Shown: positions 45,085 to 57,036 of the stretch, piece after piece | Layout: every line of letters begins with the position of its first letter | Position numbering within the stretch: position 1 is the stretch's first letter | Origin: Eupeodes corollae | Lineage: Eukaryota; Arthropoda; Insecta; Diptera; Syrphidae | Direction of reading: 5' to 3' | Assembly: GCF_945859685.1 (NCBI RefSeq) | Contig: NC_079148.1 | Location: 52,152,421-52,216,420 of the forward strand | DNA: 64,000 nucleotides | Program-made: the position numbers and the translations under genes | Notes under the pieces: generated by a model | Database searches by the model: none | Seen by the model: the letters and a program-made list of their open reading frames with translations, nothing else | Told to the model about the DNA's origin: nothing

Positions 45085-47290
45085 CCAATTGTGGTGATTT
45101 TGTGGTTTCCTTATACGCACATGTGTACAATCCAGGGCACAAATGGCGTAAGAAAATTTGTACTTACTGCTGTACATCATATAGTAATATCGGTGCAATA
45201 TGTGGAGTCGGTTGTGAAACTTTCTCCGACCATGTGCCCCTCATTATAAATCTAAACGTACAATCATCATCGACGTACAACGATAACTTGAAACTTCTAC
45301 CAAGGCTTAAATGGCGGGAGGACAGAATTCGCATGCACAAACAGTTTAGATCGACACATTTCACAAACGATTACTGATATAGACGAAAATGAAGATCTTT
45401 GTCTTAAGATTAAGGAATGTATATACAACGCAAACGGGGAAATTAATTGGCCGAGTAAGAACTTCACGCCAAAGAAACCGTGGTTTGATACTTTATGCCA
45501 GGAGAAATGTCATGAATAGCCTAAAGATGTACAGAAAATACAATATCGACGTTTACAGAATACTCTACCGTGATGAATACAAGAAATTTAGGGTCCTATG
45601 CAAAGCAAAACAACGTAATTATTATCAATATATCACAAGTCAACTAGCATCTGTTAAGACAACAAGTGACTGGTGGAAACTGACAAAGAAAATACGTAAC
45701 AATACTAACGAAAGCAATATGAAGTCAAATATAAACACATTAGAGTTTAGAACACACTTTCAAAACCATCTCTATCAAACATTGTCCACAGAAACATCTT
45801 TCGAATATGCTTCAAATCAGCGAAGTTCTTGCAGCTATTACTACGGCAAAGGATAATAAAGCTCCCGGAATCGATGGAATTCCATTTGAATTTTATAAAA
45901 ATGCAACGCCCAACTTAATCTTAAAAATTCATCGTCTATTCAGCGATACCTTTCGCACTGGTACAATTCCTGACTCGTTCAAAAGATCAATAATATTCCC
46001 CCTTTTTAAGAAAGGAAATCCCAAGGATGTAGCCAACTACCGTGGTCTGTCTTTTATGAACACTATATATAAGCTGTTCACAACTGTTCTTCTGAATAGA
46101 CTAAGCCAATGGGTCAAAGCAAATCTAATTTTAAACGAGTTCGAAGCTGCATACAGAGAAAACTACTCAACCACGGACCAAATCTTCAACCTCTCCTGCC
46201 TTCAGCTTAACCGGAAAAATAAACTGTATGCGTTTTTCATAGATTTGAAAGCTGCGTTCGTCAATATTAACAGAAACGCATTGTTCTACAAACTAACACA
46301 GCTAGGTATATCTTCAAAAATGGTATTGATTCTTAAAGCATTCTATACCAACAACACTGCTACAGTATGGAACGGCACTTATATCTGTGACTTCTTCCTT
46401 GTTAATCAAGGTGTGAAACAAGGTTTTGTTCTAAGCGCTCTGCTATTTATCTTGTTCTTAAACGACCTTGATTCTGATTTGCCGTGTGGAGTTACTATGG
46501 AAGGAGTATCGGTAAAAGCTCTACTTTTAGCAGACGAAATAGTGCTACTCTCAGATAATCCTGCTTCCTTACAGATACTGATAAACAGCTTTGCAAATTA
46601 TTGTTCCAAATGGCAACTGCATGTGAACCTAACAAAATTAGAAATAGTTATTTTTCGAAATGGTGGACGTCGAGCAGCTGAAGAAAAATGGAAGTACAAC
46701 GACACCGAGATCAAAATATCTAACAATTTCAAGTACCTAGGAGTAAATCTCACATACAATATGTCGTGGACGGATCATCTTACGAAAATCCTAGTAATGT
46801 CTAAGAATTCAATTAATGCTACTTGGTCAAACTTTATCAAAAATAAGAACAAACAACACCCAGATAAATTCAAAATATATGAAGCTGCTTCAAAGTCTAT
46901 AACGAATTACTGTGCCCAAGTTTGGCGATATTCGTAGAATGACGAAGTTGAAAAGTTGCAAAGGTTTTTCATTAAAAGATGCTACTCCCGTCTTAATAAC
47001 TCGCGTGAAATGATAAGCATGGTATTTAAGTCCAGGTGTGGATTGCTCAACATCAATGCACGAGCATTTAAAAATAATACGGATGGAATTTGTACGATCT
47101 GCAACCTTGACGCTACTGAAAATACGTATCATTTTGTAGGAGTGTGTCCCTCTTTTCGAATTTAAATAAAAAGATTCCTTGGAAGCGAAAAACTTAACCG
47201 TGATCAGTTCCTAGAAATCGTGAATGGCCAAAACTATTTACAACTTTACAATTATTTAAAAAACGCTCTAAGGTATAGAAAACTAATAAT
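45085..47290 (+). mobile_element. LINE family C (copy C2), 5'-truncated, with altered RT active site
   Basis: Starts in the endonuclease C-terminus (CETFSDHVPLIINL), then linker (FKNLCKAKQRNYYQ-like), then a 377-residue RT ORF at 45807-46937: NKAPGIDGIPFEFYKNA, SIIFPLFKKGNPKDVANYRG, FFIDLKAAFVNINRNAL, GVKQGFVLSALLFILFLNDL, and LLLADEIVLLSD where YADDIV is expected, so both Tyr and the second Asp of the catalytic box are changed (LADE). A Cys/His tail CTICNLDATENTYHFVGVC follows at about 47095-47150. A frameshift separates linker and RT near 45815. The long open RT frame with a dead active site suggests a young but inactivated copy. Confidence 0.78.
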
Positions 47291-47429
47291 TAATGAATAT
47301 TCTTAAAAAATTCACCCATCCAACGCTGAACTTACAGTAAACAATTTAACCTGACAGGCAACATAATAATGTTATTGTCATTCATTTAATTTATATTATT
47401 ACGAAAACCATGAAATTGTTAATATTCTT

Positions 47430-48014
47430 TCTACTTAGTGCTCCATAACCTTTGCGCTTCTTTTATTTCTTCAGAAGTTTTTGGGAATATGATCCACTCA
47501 GTTACACGGCTTGCAATTTTTGGTGCGACTTGCTGTACCAGATTATATATCGTTGATTGATTGACACCAATGTCTTCACCAATACTGATTTCAAATCCAG
47601 TATCTCCTATACATAACTCAGACAAATCTTCATTTTTTCTTGGTGAGTCAAAGCGTTTCCAGGGTTAGGGCCCAAAAACTCATCTGTGAACAATTGCACA
47701 CCTGTTTCACTAAATCTATACAATTTTCGAAAATCTTCAACAATTGGACATCTTCTATTTTTATAAACACGATTCCTAACAATTTTTTCAGAAACTTGGC
47801 CATTTTGATAGTTGTTTATCAACTGAGTAAGAGAAAACCCAATCGAGCATTTGCTCATCTTTTTGCATATCAAAACTAGAACTTTCTCACGTAGAGCTTT
47901 CGTCGATCTCAACACTTTGAGTTCGAAAAACTCTAAGAAAGTTCTCAGAAAAGTGAGTAAAGAGCTTGGACTCATCTTTTTGCATATCACACAGTAAATT
48001 GCAGTTAATCTCAA
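47430..48014 (-). pseudogene. PIF/Harbinger transposase fragment
   Basis: The minus strand reads DFRKLYRFSETGVQLFTDEF, LGPNPGNALTHQEKMKICL, then after a frameshift near 47605 GFEISIGEDIGVNQSTIYNL and QQVAPKIASRVTEWIIFPKT. These match the N-terminal and helix-turn-helix region before the catalytic DDE domain of PIF/Harbinger (HARBI1-like) transposases. It stops at QRLWSTK, so the DDE domain is missing. The residues before DFRKLYRF do not look family-specific. Confidence 0.75.
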
Positions 48015-48184
48015 ATAAAATGGCCGCCACGGCAGAGGTAAAGTTTCGTATTCTTAAGTTTTTCTTTGAAATGGATCCTCATGTTGCTTTTTTGGGGTAA
48101 ATGTTAGAAAAAGATATTTATAGTTCTCTACTATCTTAACTGTTTCTCTTTCATACCTCCACACATAATTACTGTGACGCTGTC

Positions 48185-48445
48185 TCTTTCCTCTGCCAAA
48201 AACCTTTGGTGGCCAAATTTGAGACAGCCGGTTCAGTAAGCAATCAGCCCAATACCCGTTCGTTCAAGCAACGCAAGATCGACCGAGAACATCGCCGCGA
48301 TCCCTGAAAGTGTACAGCAGAACCCGAGGCAGTCTATATTCCTCGCCGTGTTCAACAACTCGGCCTTTAGCAGACTTCAACTCGGTGAATTTTGCGACAG
48401 GCCTACACCCGTACAATATTCAACTGACCCAGGAGTTCAAAATTT
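48185..48445 (+). pseudogene. Mariner transposase N-terminal remnant
   Basis: Frames give KFETAGSVSNQP then ARSTENIAAIPESVQQNPRQ followed by degenerate QLGL- and QLTQELK-type codons. This matches the linker between DNA-binding and catalytic domains of DD41D-type mariners (compare EENIASVSESVAEDREMSIR at 49.7 kb). No catalytic domain or terminal repeats remain. Confidence 0.65.
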
Positions 48446-49350
48446 ATGACTATAGATAACCAAATTTGCGTACTATTTTTTGTAGATTTTATTTTTTATG
48501 AAAAAACGGACTGTTGGATTTTTATATAAAAATTTACTGAATATCGAAAGCAATATTTTCTGTGAAATGAAAAAAAGTTTGAAGACAATATTTTTTATTT
48601 TTGAAAAGCTACGAGTATTTGAGGGGAAAGTTAATTTTTACCAAGTTCTATCATTTTTTTTTGGTTTTTCGTATTTTTGTAAAAAAACTGTCAGTTCGAT
48701 TTTTCTCAAAATTTTACTGAATGTTGAAAACATTTTTTCTTATAAGATTAAAAAAGTTCGTAGCCATAATCTTAAGTTTATGAAAAGATATTTGAGGTGA
48801 AATTCAATTTTTACCAACTTTGTGTGATGTTTTTTAGGTTTTTTTAGGTTTTTGTAAAAAAAAACTGTCAATTCGATTTTTCTCAAAATTTTAACAGATG
48901 TTAAAAACGTTATTCTTCATTTCAACAAATAATTTTGGAGATGAAATCATTTTTTGTTCGTAAAATTTTCGAGGTGACAATTTTTTGTTCAGTTTTTTGA
49001 TTTATAAGAACACCGTTAATTGGATTTTTTTCCAAAAATATACTGGTTTGGTATCACGTTACAATATCTGATATAAAATTTTCAAGTCTCTTGCGTCATT
49101 AATTCGTGAGATATTAAAGGTTAACCCAAACCTTTTTTTTAAACTGCTATGGTAAAAAAGCCACCCACGCAACTTTCTTTAGTGCCCTTTCTGCATCTTT
49201 CTGCATTTTTATCTGTACAACAAAATTTGTTTTAAGCCGATATCTCTTCTGATTCTTGAGGGACCTAGAAACGTTAAAAAATTTAAAAATTTTCAATTCG
49301 ACAATCGGACTGATTACAATATCTTCCTGTCGGAAGTTAAAAAGTTTAAA
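48446..49350 (-). repeat. Repeat family X, copy X2, inverted relative to X1
   Basis: The reverse complement matches X1: TAGTACGCA/ACAAAAAATAGTACGCA at the inner edge, ATCGAATTGACAG units, CCACCCACGCAA/TTGCGTGGG and the CCGATTGTCGAATTGAAAAT outer edge near 49310. Inner edges of X1 and X2 share ACAAAAAATAGTACGCA before diverging, about 4.2 kb apart. Confidence 0.7.
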
Positions 49351-49388
49351 ATGAAAGCATTTCTTTGTTTTCAAGATAACGCCATATA

Positions 49389-50668
49389 AAGGGTGATTTT
49401 TTTGAGGTTAGGATTTTCATGCATTAGTATTTGACAGATCACGCGGGATTTCAGAAATGGTGTCAAAGAGAAAGATGATCAGTATGCTTTGACATTTCAT
49501 CATGAATAGACTTACTAACGAGCAACGCTTGCAAATCATTGAATTTTATTACCAAAATCAGTGTTCGGTTCGAAATGTGTTTCGCGCTTTACGTCCGATT
49601 TATGGTCTACATAATCGACCAAGTGAGCAAACAATTAATGCGATTGTGACCAAGTTTCGCACTCAGTTTACTTTATTGGAGTACAGAAGAGAATATTGCG
49701 TCTGTTTCTGAGAGTGTTGCTGAAGACCGTGAAATGTCGATTCGTCGCCGTTCGCAGCAATTGGGTTTGTGTTATTCGACCACATGGAAGATTTTACGCA
49801 AAGATCTTGGTGTAAAACCGTATAAAATACAGCTCGTGCAAGAACTGAAGCCGAACGATCTGCCACAACGTCGAATTTTCAGTGAATGGGCCCTAGAAAA
49901 GTTGGCAGAAAATCCGCTTTTTTATCGACAAATTTTGTTCAGCGATGAGGCTCATTTCTGGTTGAATGGCTACGTAAATAAGCAAAATTGCCGCATTTGG
50001 AGTGAAGAGCAACCAGAAGCCGTTCAAGAACTGCCCATGCATCCCGAAAAATCCACTGTTTGGTGTGGTTAGTACTGTACGCTGGTGGAATCATTGGACC
50101 GTATTTTTTCAAAGATGCTGTTGGACGCAACGTTACGGTGAATGGCGATCGCTATCGTTCAATGCTAACAAACTTTTTGTTGCCAAAAATGGAAGAACTG
50201 AACTTGGTTGACATGTGGTTTCAACAAGATGGCGCTACATGCCACACAGCTCACGATTCTATGGCCATTTTGAGGGAAAACTTCGGAGAACAATTCATCT
50301 CAAGGAATGGACCGGTAAGTTGGCCACCAAGATCATGCGATTTGACGCCTTTAGACTATTTTTTGTGGGGCTACGTCAAGTCTAAAGTCTACACAAATAA
50401 GCCAGCAACTATTCCAGCTTTGGAAGACAACATTTCCGAAGAAATTCGGGCTATTCCGGCCGAAATGCTCGAAAAAGTTACCCAAAATTTGACTTTCCGA
50501 ATGGACCACCTAAGACGCAGCCGCGGTCAACATTTAAATGAAATTATCTTCAAAAAGTAAATGTCATGGACCAATCTAACGTTTCAAATAAAGAATCGAT
50601 GAGATTTTGCAAATTTTGTGCGTTTTTTAAAAAAAAAAAAGTTTTCAAGCTCTTAAAAAATCACTGTT
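49389..50668 (+). mobile_element. DD41D mariner transposon, broken
   Basis: A 1280-bp element between TA dinucleotides (49387-49388 and 50669-50670). Ends are imperfect inverted repeats: AAGGGTGATTTTTTTGAGG on the left and AACAGTGATTTTTTAAGAGC (reverse-complemented) on the right. One transposase gene on the plus strand. Confidence 0.85.
49502..50560 (+). pseudogene. DD41D mariner transposase with two frame breaks
   Basis: ATG 49502 opens MNRLTNEQRLQIIEFYYQNQ (helix-turn-helix). A deletion near 49680 shifts into the frame of EENIASVSESVAEDREMSIR, and a second break near 50066 (VWCG to LYAGGIIGPYFF) returns to the first frame. Catalytic residues are all present: D in ILFSDEAHFWLNGY, D in FQQDGATCHTAHD, D in CDLTPLDYFLWGY, 41 residues between the last two. 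It shares motifs with the 27-kb transposase but belongs to a different subfamily by sequence. Confidence 0.9.
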
Positions 50669-50670
50669 TA

Positions 50671-53150
50671 TTTGAAATTTCAACCATACAAAATCATAGC
50701 TCGTGTGTACAACAACAGTTGCCGATAAGAAAGAACCAATAACAGCATAAGTAGTCGTTTTTGGAATTGCAAAGTTCCAAAAAAACTACTGGGATTCGAC
50801 TAGACGTATGTATACAACAGTAATATATTTTCACATATTGAAACTATCATTGTTTCAACCCTTCACATCTCTTACTTACCCCAACACCTCAAATTTGTGT
50901 ACCAGTTTCACAAATGCTAGCTTAGGAGGTGCTACAAGATGACTCACAAGTGCTTTAGTTTTGCAAAGCTGCTATTTTGCAGATGTTAAAATTGGGAACT
51001 GTTTAAAATGAAACCTCTAATTGGAATGCTTAAATCCAAATAAAGCACTCCACTCCAATGACGAAACACTTTCGGAAAAAATATTATCACATTTCAACTT
51101 CAGCTTAAAATTTTAGTGAAAAGCTGTAAGCCACACCTCATTTATTGTTCCCGGCTCAAATAAAATTTGTACGCATGCTATTCTCGTCAGCGATGCAATA
51201 TCTCTCACCTAATCTCATTGATAGCGGCCATGTATTCAGCTAAAAAAGACCGATTTCGGTAAAAAACGGCTCAGTAAATGACATCAAATTCGACAAATGT
51301 AGCTTTTTCCTTCTGACGTGTTATATTTTGTAATGTAAATTATGGAAGCATTTAGAAATTTGTTGATCAACCCCATGAAATTTGAAATTAACGAAATTAG
51401 TTTGGCATAAACCTTCTTTCTGCTGAAATACAATTTTAACCTTAAATTCATTTTCCCAGTCGTATTCCGAGATAAGTTTATTTCTTCGAAAATTTCAACG
51501 TGTAACATTAAACCAATAACATACATTCTATTAGATGTGTATTGGGGGAGATTGAAACACCCTTTCAATTTATATTTGACGTACATTTCCAAAAGTCCAC
51601 AGTCCTTTATGTTGATATAGATATTATTTAGCTGGAATTTCATCTTAACTGATAATAAATTTCAGAGAAGTAAATATTAAACACCAACGTAAGTCGACAA
51701 TAAACTCTTAAGCAAGGACAACTATTGCCAGCTATAATAAGGACTATGTCTACCTTCATATATATTTTCTTAGAAAGTCGAAACAAATGCCATTAGGTAT
51801 TCTAACATAAGTACTCAAAACTATTGTCTATCACCTAGAATCTAGACAAAGTAAATTGTATGGAGGTAGGAAGCTCTGCTTTGATGTAAAATCGTAATCT
51901 CCTGCCACCTGTCAAAGAAGAAGCAAACGTGTATCAAAATCCATATAAATGAAGCTCTATATACCCACTTGCTGTTATTTGCAGACATATTGTTAAACTA
52001 ATCCAATACTCCACGAATCTGAATCCGAATCAAATATCATCATCATCATCATAATAAAAGAACGATGCAATATTATGGTATAGGTAAGGTAGGTTAGGTA
52101 TACTTGCTGGCTTCCTTGCTTATAAACTGAAGTCAGTAGTTCAGTTGGCAGACAGTATTTGCCACTTTGATTTACGTTTGCATGAAAGTCGAAGTCAGGG
52201 ATACATATTAAATGCCTGTTCTAGCATTTGCACTAAGCTCATAGTCTCATTCTCAGCCACCCAGAGATGTATGGAAAGACATGACAGAAGGAAGGATGGA
52301 CCTGGACTTACTTGACTTCTATTTTCATACGAGTGTCGAGCATAGTTGAGAATTGAGACAGAATATGGAAGCTCCCTTTCCCTAGCTAACAATATTGGCC
52401 TGTTGCAATATACAGCATAAATACAGGATGCAGCAGACAATGTGTCAGGAGCACACGATGTTCGCTTGAATATCGCATTAACGTGCAATTAGCTTCCCTT
52501 GTTCTGTCCTGAATTCTGAATCCTGGGCCTGACTGATATATTCATATGCATCACTCTACATATACATGTACAAAAAAGGATTCTCTTGGCTCTTCTCGTC
52601 TGACATGTGCTCTATATTTGTACATTCATCTTTTGAAACCATCGTTAAAATTTCATAACTCAATAACGTTATTCTGATTTTATTTTATTTATATTTTTCT
52701 CTTCTTCATTTGATTGCAAAATATTTGTCTATACATTTTTTATGTGGACTTTTAAAGGATAGGTGTTGCATATAAGTAAATAAATAAATAAATAGAGGGA
52801 TACAAAAATGAGTTATTGAAGAGGTGAGAGGTTTGGCTGTGTATGTATATTGCATTTATAACATGGGACACGTTCATAAAAGAACCTTGATTGAATATAC
52901 ATACATATACATATGTTATGTACATGTATGTATCTAGTTCAACCAAATTAAAAAAAAAAACTAAATGAAATGTTTGTTTATTTATGAGAACATTTCGATC
53001 AATAGAACCATTTTTGATTTGAATACAAATAATAGAATCTTAATTATTATTTGCTCTCAAAGAGAATAAAATGATAAATAAAATTTATAAGGGGGTTAGA
53101 TTAAAATTAAATTGTATTTTCAGGGGGGAAGGGTTAAACAAACAAAAAAT
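50671..53150. other. Unique-looking non-coding sequence, no gene recognised
   Basis: About 2.5 kb with short ORFs lacking domains. A GGTAAGGTAGGTTAGGTA segment near 52084-52101 looks like the reverse complement of a LOA tail but has no LINE beside it. ATAAATAAATAAATAAATAG repeat near 52775-52795. Confidence 0.5.
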
Positions 53151-53151
53151 A

Positions 53152-55040
53152 TAGGTAGGTTAGGTAGAAATGGCGATCTCAAGGCAACCTAGCCTGATTT
53201 GATACCAAAAACTCGTTTGACCTGTGATAGAAAGGGAAAGATTTATAGAAAATCTTTATAGCGATTATGTAAGAGCCATTTTGTCCATTGAGAAAAAAGA
53301 TTAGGTCTCTAATCTTTCTCTCAGATAGCTCATCAATTTCGTGAAAGAATGCTTTTCCAAAGTTTTTCATTCTAGTGTTTGCCAAAGCAGGACATTTGCA
53401 GAGGAAATGGATTATGGTTTCACTTTCTCTTTGGTCACTACAACTACGGTAAAAGGTGTTGCAAGAGATACCCAACTTCTCTGCATGGACTCCTATAGGC
53501 CAATGTCCGGTACAAACCGCAACAATCCTGACTATGTCTTGCCTTGGCCTGCATAGAAGATCGTTTGTACGGGTTTTATTATAGGTGGGCCATATCTTCC
53601 TAGATATAATGCAGTTGGGTAAATTTGCTCCACTTTGGTTATATTCAGTTTGGTAGATAGAAAAGATTTTACAATTCATAGCATCAAGAGGAATGTTAAC
53701 CATTTCCGCAAGTGAGCTATGAAGGGCCGATCCTTGCCTGGCTAGCTCGTCAGCCTATTTATTTCACACGATACCACTATGGCCCGGAACCCAGATCAGG
53801 GTGACAACGAGGATAATATTCAGGTGTGCAAGCTCATCGTGACATTGCTGGACCAATTTAGATGACAATGTGGCCGAGTTAATGGCTTTGACAGCTGCCT
53901 GACTATCTGTGAAGATAGCCGCATTTCGGTTTTGGTTTGGGTTTTGTTTAAGTATCTTACATGCCTCCCTTATTGCCAACAGTTCAGCCTGAAAAACGCT
54001 AGCAAAGTCAGGAAGCCTATAGGATTTCGCTACATTTATGGACTCAGAAAAGATCCCAGAACCAACTCCGGACTCCATCTTTGAGTCGTCAGTAAAGATG
54101 GTTATGCCGAAACCTATTGACACGATGTCATCCTCCCAATCTTCTCTGGATGGGAAAATAACCTTAAAATCCTTACTAGGGCTCAAAGTAGGAGTGCAGT
54201 AGTCAGTGTCTACCGAGATAATATCTGAGGGAATCAATTTCGTTGTGTTTCTGTAACCATAAGGTTTTGACAACCAGCTGTTTGATTCCTTCAGCCTAAT
54301 AGCGGTGCAGGAAACTATGTATTTAATAAAAAGGTCGATTGGTAGAAGATCTAAAATAACGTTTAAGGCGTCCGTTGGGCAAGTAGGCATGGCCCCTGTG
54401 GTGCGCACGCAAGCTGTTCTCTGTACCTTCTTTAGATTATCAATATTATAGGCTTTGCTAAGAGTAGGCCACCACGCAATCGACCTATATGTTGAGATTG
54501 GACGTACTACGGCTGTATACGTTTATTGAATCATCTTCGACTGAAGTCCCCACTTTTTGCCGAAAGTTTTGCTGCAGGCGTAGAAGGCAACACAGGCCTT
54601 CTTAACCCGTACTTCAATATAGAATAACTCCCAAATATTTTGCACTGGAAGACAATGATAGGATTTGACCGTTGAGTCGAGGTAGCGTGAAGGGCGGTAC
54701 TTTAGTTTTGGTGGTAAAGAGCAACAGTTCAGTTTTACTTTGGTTAACTCCTAGTCCACAACTCGTGGCGCAGTTGCTAACTTTCTTCAAAGCTGACTCC
54801 GTGATTTCACTTATCACAGAGGTGTACTTTCCTGACACCTATAGCAACAAATCAACCGCGTAGGCTACCGCCTTCACTCCACATCTCTCTAATTTGACGA
54901 GAATTGTATCCATGATCAGAAGCCAAAGAAGAGGCGAAAGGACACCACCCTTGGGTGTTCCCCTACTTACGTGTTTTGTTGCGATTGTATTGCCTAAAAT
55001 GGCTCGAATCTTTCTACCGCACTGAGCATGGAAACAAAAA
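53152..55040 (-). mobile_element. Divergent LOA-like LINE (copy B5), 5'-truncated
   Basis: On the minus strand from about 55040: RGTPKGGVLSPLLWLLIMDT-like RT, the catalytic box as AYAVDLLL (YADD to YAVD), SCGLGVNQSKTELLLFTTKT, then RNase H (ITIFTDDSKMESGVGSGIF; SVFQAELLAIREACKIL; AAIFTDSQAAVKAINSA; TLIWVPGHSGIV) and the Cys/His C-terminus (GHWPIGVHAEKLGI; FLCKCPAL). The left end reads GGTAGGTTAGGTAG, the reverse complement of a CTAACC tail. It is a separate subfamily from B1-B4. Confidence 0.78.
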
Positions 55041-55084
55041 ATATACGTATATAGAAAAAATTGGCTTTAAACTTTTAAAACCAT

Positions 55085-56115
55085 TGATAATAGTTATTGT
55101 AATAGGTCGGATTTGTTGAATTGACAATTTTGACATTTCTCGACGTTTTAAGGTCTCTTGAACCTAAATTAAAGATTTGTATACGTTCGTGCGGGAACCT
55201 TTTTTTTCGTCCATATCTCAAAAACCAGTAGACAAATCGATTACAAGTAAATTTACAGAAAGATGCAGGAAGGAGTCTCAAACAAATTGAGTGGGTGGTT
55301 TCTTATCATAGCAATTTAAAAAAGTGACATTTTGGTTAACCCAAAATATTTCACAACCAATAACGCAAGCGAATTGAATTAAATTTTATAAAAGAGTATG
55401 TTTGGCAGTACGAGAAAACCAACTGGGTTGGTCTCAATTATTTCTACAGGATCTTTCACTGATCGATATGCTTCCTCGGTCGCGACTCCAGTGCAGTTAT
55501 GATTTCTATTATGATTTATCTGCGAATGGAAACCTTTATCCCGAATAGGGTCAAAAGTATTAAACCCAAGGTTAAATCATGGTTCGATTCGAGCTGCAAA
55601 CAGGTTATCCGGTTTTGTTAAAAAAAGTTGTCGGTTGAATTATTCTAAAAACTTTTAAAATTACGAACAATAACATTTTTGAAATCAGGTAAAATTTTGA
55701 AAAAATCGAATTGACAGTTTTTTGTTGTTAAAAAATAAAAACAAAATAAAACGTAACTCAAAGTTGGTAAAAATTGATTTTCGACACAAATATTCTTCAA
55801 AAATTTGAGATTATGGCTTCCAACTAATTTTATCTTATAAGAAATATTGCTTTTAACATTCGGACACATTATGAGAAAAATCGAATTGACAATTTTTTTA
55901 CAAAAAATAAAACCCAAAGAAAACAATACTAAAACTTGATAAAAATTTATTTTCGACTCAAATAGCTTTTCAAAAATTAAAAATACTCTCATCAAACTTT
56001 TTTTATTTCACAGAGAATATTGTTTTCGATATTCAGTAGTTTTCTTTTTATAAAATATCCAATAGTCCGTTTTTCATAAAAAAAATAAAAATTGATGTTT
56101 GGTTCTTGATATATC
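55085..56115 (+). repeat. Repeat family X, copy X3
   Basis: Same orientation as X1: TAATAGGTCGGATTTGTTGA, GACATTTCTCGACGTTTTAA, then units marked at 55705, 55880 and 56057 (175 and 177 nt apart). About 55400-55620 is unlike X1 and may be an insertion or a divergent segment. Confidence 0.65.
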
Positions 56116-57028
56116 TCAAATTTGCCAGTAATATTCAAGTTTGGAACGAATGAAGGCTTTGAAAATTACTTCATTATAACTTACTTACTTACTTAAGGTG
56201 GCGCTACAGTCTACGTCACTGTACAGCCCGTACAGCTCGTCGTTCCATCGTTTCCTACACTCCCCTTCGAAGCATACGGGACCGTTGATTACACGAAGAA
56301 CTTTTCTCTCGATGCGACCCAAGGTGCTTTCATCCGCTTTTGTCATAGTCCATGCTTCTGCACCGTATAGCAGGACGGGGATGATAAGGGTCTTATATAG
56401 CAACACTTTGGTCCCTCGAGAGAGGACTTTACCACTCAATTGCTTTCTTAGTCCAAGGAAACAGCGGTTAGCAAGAGTTATTCTGCGTTTGATCTCAGCG
56501 CTGGTGTTGTTTTCTGCGTTTACAACGGAGCCTAGGTAGACGAAGTCCTTGGGTACCTCAAAGTTACGTCTGTCGATGGTGACGTTTTGACCAAGACGTC
56601 GGTGTTGTATGTCCTTTCTTGACGACAGCATGTAGTTTGTTTTGCCCTCATTAACCGTTAAATTCATTTTTGTCGCCTCTGCCTAAATACTCACATTAAG
56701 CCCCATTGACATCACGCTGAGTTCTTCCGATTATGTCAATGTCATCAGCATATGCCAGTAATTGGAATGTCTTTTGAATGATAGTGCCTCTAGTGTTGAC
56801 GTGTGAGCTCTGCACTATTCTTTCAAGCACGATGTTAAAAAAATCACATGACAGCACATCACCTTGTCTAAAACCTTTTTTGACATAAGTTGTTTCCAAC
56901 CTTGGCAGGGATGCCAAAACTAGACATGGCTCTTAACAGCTTGTCCCTGTAGATGATGTCATATGCGGCTTTGAAATCGATGAAAAGATGGTGGCTGTTG
57001 ATTTCGTGTTCTTGGGTTTTTTCCAGGA

Positions 57029-57036
57029 TCTGCCGT
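57029..57036. repeat. 8-bp target-site duplication of the hAT-like element, left copy
   Basis: TCTGCCGT here is repeated exactly at 59319-59326. The sister RTE sequence near 35295 has one copy (TCTGCCGTAATG) at the same place. Confidence 0.92.

Noticed and set aside
52195..52488. 97-residue minus-strand ORF as a small gene
   Set aside because: No domain, no recognisable start context and no similarity I know; such lengths are expected by chance.
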